The notes below the pieces were generated by a model. That model saw only the letters and a program-made list of their open reading frames with translations. It did not search any database and was not told the DNA's origin. The position numbers and the translations under genes were made by a program. DNA of 64,000 nucleotides from the NCBI GenBank assembly GCA_029968055.1, contig JASCNX010000001.1, forward strand, positions 1,116,001 to 1,180,000, read 5' to 3'. Position 1 is the stretch's first letter. Each line of letters starts with the position of its first letter. Below, in pieces: positions 58,650 to 64,000 of the stretch. The DNA comes from Xenophilus aerolatus (GTDB lineage: Bacteria > Pseudomonadota > Gammaproteobacteria > Burkholderiales > Burkholderiaceae_C).

Positions 58650-59318
58650 TCAGGGCGCCGGCAGCGGCGCGGCAGGCGGCTTGGTCTGGTTGGCGTTTCG
58701 GCGGTCGCGCTCGGCACGGCGGCGTTCCGCCGCGGCCTGCTTGCGCTGGTAGCGGTCGAGTTGCGCGGGGGCCTGGGCCGCCCGGGTGGCCGCCTTGGCC
58801 TCGTCCTGTCCGTGGTGCTGCTGCTTGTTCTCGAAGGCCTGCTCGCGCTGCTGCACCTGCGCCGCGGTGTTGGCGCGGCTCTGGGCATGGTCGGCTGCAC
58901 GCTGCTCGCGGTCGCTCTGGGCGCGGCGCGCCTGCTCCTGCTGCTCGGGGCGGTCCTGCGTGCGCGGGGTGGCCTGCTTCTCGTCCAGCCGCTTGAGCTG
59001 CTCGGCACCGCGGCGCTTGCGCTCGATGTCGTTGATGGCCGTTTCCTGGCGCTTCAGGTCGTCGGTCTGCGCACGGCGGCGGGCCCGCAGGTCGCGCAGG
59101 CAGTTGTCGACGGCAAAACGCTGGTAGCAGGCCGCCTGCTCCTGCTGAAAGCGCGCTTCGACGGCCTTGCGCTCGGCGGCGATGCGATCGCGTTCGGACT
59201 GGTAGTTCTTCGGCGCCGGCGTCCCGCCGGGCGTGGCGGCAGGGGCGGGCTGGGCATGGGCCAGGCCGAGGCCCAGCGCGAGCACCAGCAAGAAGGCCAG
59301 GGAAGAACGCAGGATCAT
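58650..59318 (-). CDS. Secreted coiled-coil protein of unknown function
   Basis: A 222-residue protein with a clear signal peptide (LAFLLVLALGLGLAHAQ, cleavage after AHA near 22). A helical region rich in Arg, Gln, Ala and Glu follows and should form a coiled coil. Two cysteines (QAACYQRF, DNCLRDL) may form a disulfide. RRAQTDDLKRQETAINDIE is its most distinctive part. Its start overlaps the zapE stop by ATGA, so it is translated with zapE. Function is unknown. Confidence 0.78.
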   Translation of the reverse strand: MILRSSLAFLLVLALGLGLAHAQPAPAATPGGTPAPKNYQSERDRIAAERKAVEARFQQEQAACYQRFAVDNCLRDLRARRRAQTDDLKRQETAINDIERKRRGAEQLKRLDEKQATPRTQDRPEQQEQARRAQSDREQRAADHAQSRANTAAQVQQREQAFENKQQHHGQDEAKAATRAAQAPAQLDRYQRKQAAAERRRAERDRRNANQTKPPAAPLPAP

Positions 59319-60415
59319 GTGAGGCGGGTATCGACGGTGCGGCGCTCCAGCGCCAGGAATTCGGTCGACTGCATCTCGTTCAGGCGCGACACGGTGCGCG
59401 GAAACTCGTGGGACAGCGGGCCTTCGGTGTACAACGCCTCGGGCGGGACCGCGGCCGACATGATGAGCTTCACACGCCGATCGTAGAACACGTCCACCAG
59501 CCAGGTGAAACGCCGCGCCTCCGAGGCCATGCGCACCGGCATGTGAGGCACGTCGGACAGCAGCACGGTGTGGAACTGGCTCGCGATCTCGAGGTAGTCG
59601 TTCATCGAGCGCGGGCCGCCGCACAGGGTCTTGAAGTCGAACCACACGACGCCGCCGGCGCGCCGGCGGGCGCGGATCTCTCTCTGCTCGATGTGCAGGA
59701 TCGGGCTGTCGTCGCCCTTCTCCGCCAGCTTGTCGAACAGGTGGCGCAACTCCTTCTCGGCGGCTGCGTCGTTGGGCGTGAGGTACAGCCGCGCCTGCTC
59801 CAGCGTGCGGCGCCGGTAGTCGGTGCCGTTGTCGACGTTGATGACTTCCAGCTTGCGATTGAGCAGTTCGATGGCCGGCAGGATGCGGTCGCGGTGCAGG
59901 CCGCCCGGGTAGAGGTCGTCCGGCTTGAAGTTGGACGTGGTGACGAAGCCCACCCCGTTGTCGAACAGCGCCACCAGCAGACGGTGCAGGATCATCGCGT
60001 CCGTGATGTCCGCGACGTGGAACTCGTCGAAGCAGATCAGCTTGAAGCGCTTGGCAATGCGCCTGCCCAACTCGTCGAGCGGGTTCTGGATGCCCTGCAG
60101 CTCCGCGAGTTCGCGGTGCACCTCGCGCATGAACTCGTGGAAGTGCAGGCGCGTCTTGCGGTTCAGCGGCACGGCATTGAAGAAGCAGTCCATCAGGAAG
60201 CTCTTGCCGCGGCCCACCCCGCCGTACATGTAGACCCCGCGCGGGATCTCCGGCCGGTGGATCAGCTTCTTGAACGCGTTGGAGCGCTGCGTCTTGTACT
60301 CGGCCCATTCGCGGGCGCAGCGGTCCAGCGCCTCGACCGCGCGCAGTTGCGCGGGGTCGCTCTGGTAGCCGCGCTGCTTGAGCTCGGCTTCGTAGGCTTG
60401 CTTGACGGAAATCAC
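59315..60415 (-). CDS. zapE: Cell division ATPase ZapE (AFG1 family)
   Basis: A 366-residue AAA-type ATPase that modulates FtsZ rings in E. coli; the family also includes mitochondrial AFG1. Walker A GGVGRGKSF is at 65-73, and Walker B is LICFDEFHV. VTTSNFKPDDLYPGGLHRDR is a family block. It starts at a GTG without a clear ribosome site, 102 bp after lpd. The odhABL-zapE order is typical of Burkholderiales. Confidence 0.92.
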   Translation of the reverse strand: MISVKQAYEAELKQRGYQSDPAQLRAVEALDRCAREWAEYKTQRSNAFKKLIHRPEIPRGVYMYGGVGRGKSFLMDCFFNAVPLNRKTRLHFHEFMREVHRELAELQGIQNPLDELGRRIAKRFKLICFDEFHVADITDAMILHRLLVALFDNGVGFVTTSNFKPDDLYPGGLHRDRILPAIELLNRKLEVINVDNGTDYRRRTLEQARLYLTPNDAAAEKELRHLFDKLAEKGDDSPILHIEQREIRARRRAGGVVWFDFKTLCGGPRSMNDYLEIASQFHTVLLSDVPHMPVRMASEARRFTWLVDVFYDRRVKLIMSAAVPPEALYTEGPLSHEFPRTVSRLNEMQSTEFLALERRTVDTRLT

Positions 60416-60517
60416 CGGGGCGCGGGCGCGGCGAAGCTGCCATGAAGCCCCTGGCTGCTCGCCCGCACCGGGCGGGCACTGCAGCCCGACTTCATCCGAA
60501 CTTCGCCGACGGTCCGA

Positions 60518-61951
60518 TCAGAAGTTCAGCGTGCGCTTGTCCACGGCCAGCGCCGCTTCCTTGGTCGCCTCCGACAGCGAGGGGTGCGCATGGCAGATGC
60601 GTGCGATGTCCTCGCTGCTCGCCTTGAACTCCATCGCCACGACGGCTTCCGAGATCAGCTCGCTGACCTGCGGACCGACCATGTGCACGCCGAGGATCTC
60701 GTCCGTCGCCGCATCGGCCAGGAACTTGACCATGCCCGTCGTGTCGCCCAGCGCACGAGCGCGGCCGTTCGCCAGGAAAGGGAAGGTGCCGGCCTTGTAG
60801 GCGCGTCCGCTGGCCTTGAGCTGCTGCTCGGTCTGGCCGACCCACGCGATCTCGGGGCTGGTGTAGATGACCCAGGGAATGGTGTTGAAGTTGACGTGCC
60901 CGTGCTGGCCGGCCATGCGCTCGGCCACGGCCACGCCCTCTTCCTCGGCCTTGTGGGCCAGCATCGGGCCGCGCACCACGTCGCCGATCGCCCAGACGCC
61001 CGGCAGGTTGGTCTTGCACTCGTCGTCGACCACGATCGCGCCGCGGTCGTCAAGCTTCAGGCCCACCGCTTCGGCGTCGAGGCCGATGGTGTTGGGCACG
61101 CGGCCGATGGAGACGATCAGCTTGTCGACCTCCAGCGTCTGCGCTTCGCCCTTGGCGTTGGTCCAGGCGATCGACACGCCCTTCTTGCCCGACTTGATTT
61201 CGCCGACCTTCACACCGAGCTCGATCTTCAGGCCCTGCTTGTCGAAGGCCTTCTTGGCTTCCTTCGCGATCTGCTCGTCGACGGCACCGAGGAAGGTGGG
61301 CAACGCCTCGAGCACCGTCACCTCGGCGCCAAGGCGGCGCCACACCGAGCCCATTTCCAGGCCGATCACGCCGGAGCCGATCAACGCCAGCTTCTTGGGC
61401 ACGGCGCCGATGCGCAGCGCGCCGTCGTTCGACAGGATGTTCTCCTCGTCGAAGGGCGCGCCGGGCAGCGCACGTGCATTGGAGCCCGTAGCCAGGATGA
61501 TCTGCTTGCCGACGATGGATTCCTCGGCCGCACCGGTCACCTTGATCTCGTAACCCGCATCGGACGCCTTCACGAAGGCGCCGCGTCCGTGGAAGAAGGT
61601 GATCTTGTTCTTCTTGAACAGGTACAGGATGCCGTCGTTGTTCTGCTTCACGACCGCGTCCTTGCGCGCCAGCATCTTGGCCACGTCCAGGCCGAGGCCC
61701 TTGACCTCGATGCCGTGCTCGGCGAAGTGCTTGCCCGCGTGCTCGTAATGCTCGGAGGACTGCAACAACGCCTTCGAGGGGATGCAGCCCACGTTCGTGC
61801 AGGTGCCGCCCGGCGCGGGCTTGCCGTCCTTGTTCTTCCACTCGTCGATGCAGGCGACGTTGAAGCCCAACTGCGCGGCGCGGATGGCGGCGATGTAGCC
61901 GCCAGGGCCGCCGCCGATGACGATGACGTCGAATTGCTTGGTATCAGCCAT
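60518..61951 (-). CDS. lpd: Dihydrolipoamide dehydrogenase (E3)
   Basis: A 477-residue flavoprotein that reoxidises lipoyl groups of the 2-oxoglutarate dehydrogenase complex. The FAD loop is [11 protein letters not shown] (11-21), the redox disulfide is Cys51-Cys56 in [13 protein letters not shown], the NAD domain has [12 protein letters not shown], and the C-terminal HAHPSLSE holds the catalytic His. It follows sucB by 11 bp. Confidence 0.96.
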   Translation of the reverse strand: MADTKQFDVIVIGGGPGGYIAAIRAAQLGFNVACIDEWKNKDGKPAPGGTCTNVGCIPSKALLQSSEHYEHAGKHFAEHGIEVKGLGLDVAKMLARKDAVVKQNNDGILYLFKKNKITFFHGRGAFVKASDAGYEIKVTGAAEESIVGKQIILATGSNARALPGAPFDEENILSNDGALRIGAVPKKLALIGSGVIGLEMGSVWRRLGAEVTVLEALPTFLGAVDEQIAKEAKKAFDKQGLKIELGVKVGEIKSGKKGVSIAWTNAKGEAQTLEVDKLIVSIGRVPNTIGLDAEAVGLKLDDRGAIVVDDECKTNLPGVWAIGDVVRGPMLAHKAEEEGVAVAERMAGQHGHVNFNTIPWVIYTSPEIAWVGQTEQQLKASGRAYKAGTFPFLANGRARALGDTTGMVKFLADAATDEILGVHMVGPQVSELISEAVVAMEFKASSEDIARICHAHPSLSEATKEAALAVDKRTLNF

Positions 61952-61962
61952 TAGCCTCGTCC

Positions 61963-63231
61963 TCAGATGTCGAAGAGCAGGCGCGACGGATCTTCCAGCG
62001 CATCCTTCATCGCCACCAGGCCCAGCACGGCTTCGCGGCCGTCGATGATGCGGTGGTCGTAGCTCATCGCCAGGTAGTTCATCGGGCGGATGACGATCTG
62101 GCCGTTCTCGACCACGGCGCGGTCCTTGGTCGCGTGCACGCCCAGGATGGCCGACTGCGGCGGGTTGATGATCGGGGTCGACAGCATCGAACCGAAGGTG
62201 CCGCCATTGGAGATGGAGAAGGTGCCGCCGGTCATCTCTTCGATGCCGAGCTTGCCTTCCTGCGCCTTCTTGCCGAACTCGGCGATCTTCTTCTCGATGT
62301 CGGCGAAGCTCATCTGGTCGGCATTGCGCAGGATCGGCACCACCAGGCCGCGCGGCGAACCGACAGCGATGCCGATGTCGAAGTAGCCGTGGTAGACGAT
62401 GTCGTTGCCGTCGACCGAGGCGTTGAGCACCGGGTACTTCTTGAGAGCGTGCACCGCCGCCTTGACGAAGAAGCTCATGAAGCCCAGCTTGGTGCCGTGC
62501 TCCTTGGTGAAGGCGTCCTGGAACTTCTTGCGCAGGTCCATCACCGGGGCCATGTTGACCTCGTTGAAGGTGGTCAGGATGGCGTTGGTCGATTGCGACT
62601 GCAGCAGGCGCTCTGCGATGCGGGCGCGCAGGCGGCTCATCGGCACGCGCTCCTCGGGGCGATCGCCCAGGTCCTGGCCCTTGGGTGCAGCGACCTGCGG
62701 CAGTGCGGCCTTCGGCGCGCTGGCCGGGGCCTGCACCGCGGGGGCCTTGGCGGCAGCGCCACCGGCCACGGCGCCCAGCACGTCGCCCTTGGTCACGCGG
62801 CCGTCCTTGCCGGTGCCAGCAACGTCGCCGGTGCTGAGGTTGTTGTCGGCCAGCAGCTTGGCGGCTGCCGGCATGGCGACGTCGGACTTGGCGCCGCCCG
62901 TGGCAGCGGGGGCGGCAGCGGCCGGCGCAGGCGCCGCGGCAGCCGGGGCCGGCGCAGCGGCCGGTGCGGGCGCGGCGGCACCGGCCTTGGCCTCGGTATC
63001 GATCTTCGCGATCAGTTGATCGGCCACCACGGTGGCGCCGTCGCCCTGGACGATCTCGGAGAGCACCCCGGCCGCAGGCGCCGGCACTTCGAGCACGACC
63101 TTGTCGGTCTCGATCTCGATCAGGATCTCATCGACGGCAACGGCCTCGCCGGCCTTCTTCTTCCACTGGAGCATCGTGGCCTCGGCCACGGATTCGGACA
63201 ACTGGGGAACCTTGACTTCAACGATGGACAT
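61963..63231 (-). CDS. sucB: 2-oxoglutarate dehydrogenase E2, dihydrolipoyl succinyltransferase
   Basis: A 422-residue E2 component. The N-terminal lipoyl domain carries the modified lysine at Lys44 in [10 protein letters not shown]. An Ala/Pro linker (about 80-115) leads to the E3-binding domain ([20 protein letters not shown]), and the catalytic domain ends with the His of [13 protein letters not shown]. The family is placed as succinyltransferase by its neighbours sucA and lpd. Confidence 0.96.
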   Translation of the reverse strand: MSIVEVKVPQLSESVAEATMLQWKKKAGEAVAVDEILIEIETDKVVLEVPAPAAGVLSEIVQGDGATVVADQLIAKIDTEAKAGAAAPAPAAAPAPAAAAPAPAAAAPAATGGAKSDVAMPAAAKLLADNNLSTGDVAGTGKDGRVTKGDVLGAVAGGAAAKAPAVQAPASAPKAALPQVAAPKGQDLGDRPEERVPMSRLRARIAERLLQSQSTNAILTTFNEVNMAPVMDLRKKFQDAFTKEHGTKLGFMSFFVKAAVHALKKYPVLNASVDGNDIVYHGYFDIGIAVGSPRGLVVPILRNADQMSFADIEKKIAEFGKKAQEGKLGIEEMTGGTFSISNGGTFGSMLSTPIINPPQSAILGVHATKDRAVVENGQIVIRPMNYLAMSYDHRIIDGREAVLGLVAMKDALEDPSRLLFDI

Positions 63232-63332
63232 TTTTTATCTCTGTCTGTTCATGTTCTGGGGAGCGGTACCGGCGCGGGGCTCGGCGCAACTGGACGCGGG
63301 CCGGCGCACGACGCACCGGCCCGCTGCCCGTC

Positions 63333-64000
63333 TTACTTGGTCAGCACGAAACCCTTCAGCTTGCCGAAGGCGCCGTCGACCAGCGCCTTCTGCTGTTCCT
63401 GATGCAGGTGCGAGTAGCCGACCGCCGGCGAGGCCGACGCGGCACGGCCGGCGTAGCCCAGCTTCTGCCCATCGAGCATGTTCTCGTGGATGTAGTGCTG
63501 CACGAAGAACCAGGCACCCTGGTTCTGCGGCTCGTCCTGGCACCAGACGATCTCGGTCGCGTTGGCGTACTTCTTGATCTCGGCCGCGAAGGCCTTGTGG
63601 GGGAAGGGATAGAGCTGCTCGACGCGCAGCACGGCCACGTCGTCGATGCCCTTCTCCTCGCGCTTCTTGGCCAGGTCGTAGTACACCTTGCCCGAGCAGG
63701 CGACGATGCGCTTGACCTTGTCGGCCTTGAGCTCCTTGGTGTCGGGGATGACGGTCTGGAAACCGCCCTTGATGAACTCCGACAGCGGCGAGGTCGCGTC
63801 CTTGTTCCGCAGCAGCGACTTCGGCGTCATGATGACCAGCGGCTTGCGCAGGTTGCGGATCTGCTGGCGGCGCAGCACATGGAAGATCTGGCTGGCCGTG
63901 GTCGGCTGCACCACCTGCATGTTGGTGTCGGCCGCGAGCTGCATGAAGCGCTCCAGGCGGGCCGAGCTGTGCTCGGGGCCCTGCCCTTCGTAGCCGTGCG
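63333..64000 (-). CDS. sucA: 2-oxoglutarate dehydrogenase E1, C-terminal part
   Basis: The last 222 or so residues of SucA, running off the right edge. The frame is open to the edge with HGYEGQGPEHSSARLERF, a transketolase-like block, then IFHVLRRQQIRNLRKPLVIM and the C-terminal VWCQDEPQNQGAW and HLHQEQQK. The gene is incomplete only because of the window. It is 101 bp before sucB in the sucA-sucB-lpd operon. Confidence 0.95.
   Translation of the reverse strand, partial: HGYEGQGPEHSSARLERFMQLAADTNMQVVQPTTASQIFHVLRRQQIRNLRKPLVIMTPKSLLRNKDATSPLSEFIKGGFQTVIPDTKELKADKVKRIVACSGKVYYDLAKKREEKGIDDVAVLRVEQLYPFPHKAFAAEIKKYANATEIVWCQDEPQNQGAWFFVQHYIHENMLDGQKLGYAGRAASASPAVGYSHLHQEQQKALVDGAFGKLKGFVLTK

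Noticed and set aside
63333-64000. Truncated sucA as a pseudogene.
   Set aside because: The frame is open and well conserved to the window edge, so the truncation is only the end of the window.

Overview
The window is a 64 kb piece of a high-GC bacterial chromosome that reads as ordinary, dense, vertically inherited sequence. Gene content points to a betaproteobacterium of the order Burkholderiales, most likely Comamonadaceae (Variovorax/Acidovorax-like). The reasons are the two Bug-type tripartite tricarboxylate transporter binding proteins, the hfq-hflX-hflKC-(DUF2065)-hisZ-purA order, the ndk-rlmN-pilF-rodZ-ispG-hisS-yfgM-bamB-der order, an odhABL-zapE end, and palindromic repeats of a style I know from this family. 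This assignment is an inference from family knowledge; no rRNA or tRNA gene is visible. I see no prophage, insertion sequence, CRISPR array or integrase.

Region 1 (1-32 kb) is the accessory and catabolic half. It opens with an RlmN paralogue and a small methyltransferase, then a Bug protein divergent from a LysR regulator, an orphan ABC-type binding protein, a DMT permease, and a YgiQ radical SAM protein with a palindromic repeat inside its reading frame. A MarR-GNAT fusion and a CHRD lipoprotein follow. Next is a ketone-body/polyhydroxybutyrate set (patatin, acetoacetate decarboxylase, 3-hydroxybutyrate dehydrogenase) with a 116-bp palindrome between two of its genes. After that come a DHA2 exporter, a two-gene chromate transporter, an aldo/keto reductase, a LuxR-type regulator, and a second Bug protein. 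The Bug gene faces a tightly overlapping six-gene operon (22595-26940: PanE-like, VOC, MaoC, CaiB, AroE-like, AroQ-like) that is divergent from a LysR gene across a run of GCAAT/ATTGC palindromes. That operon is the best candidate here for an uncharacterised catabolic pathway. rlmB, a membrane-anchored protein with two bL12-like repeats, and an ABC ATPase divergent from tesA close the region.

Region 2 (31.4-50.8 kb) is mostly minus-strand housekeeping: metC, purine salvage and synthesis (phosphoribosyltransferase, purA), hisZ, hflC, hflK, hflX, hfq, der, bamB, yfgM, hisS, ispG, rodZ, pilF, rlmN and ndk. A terminator between bamB and der splits this run into at least two transcripts.

Region 3 (50.9-64 kb) has rluB-scpB, rluD divergent from bamD, dinG-ydcH, a stand-alone PP2C phosphatase, a secreted coiled-coil protein, zapE, and the 2-oxoglutarate dehydrogenase genes lpd, sucB and sucA, with sucA cut by the window edge.

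Two outer-membrane BAM lipoproteins (bamB, bamD), four rRNA methyltransferase or pseudouridine synthase genes of recognised type (rlmB, rlmN, rluB, rluD), and hfq make this a core envelope and RNA-metabolism segment joined to a metabolic accessory segment. All functions are inferred from recognised motifs and gene order; no database search was run.
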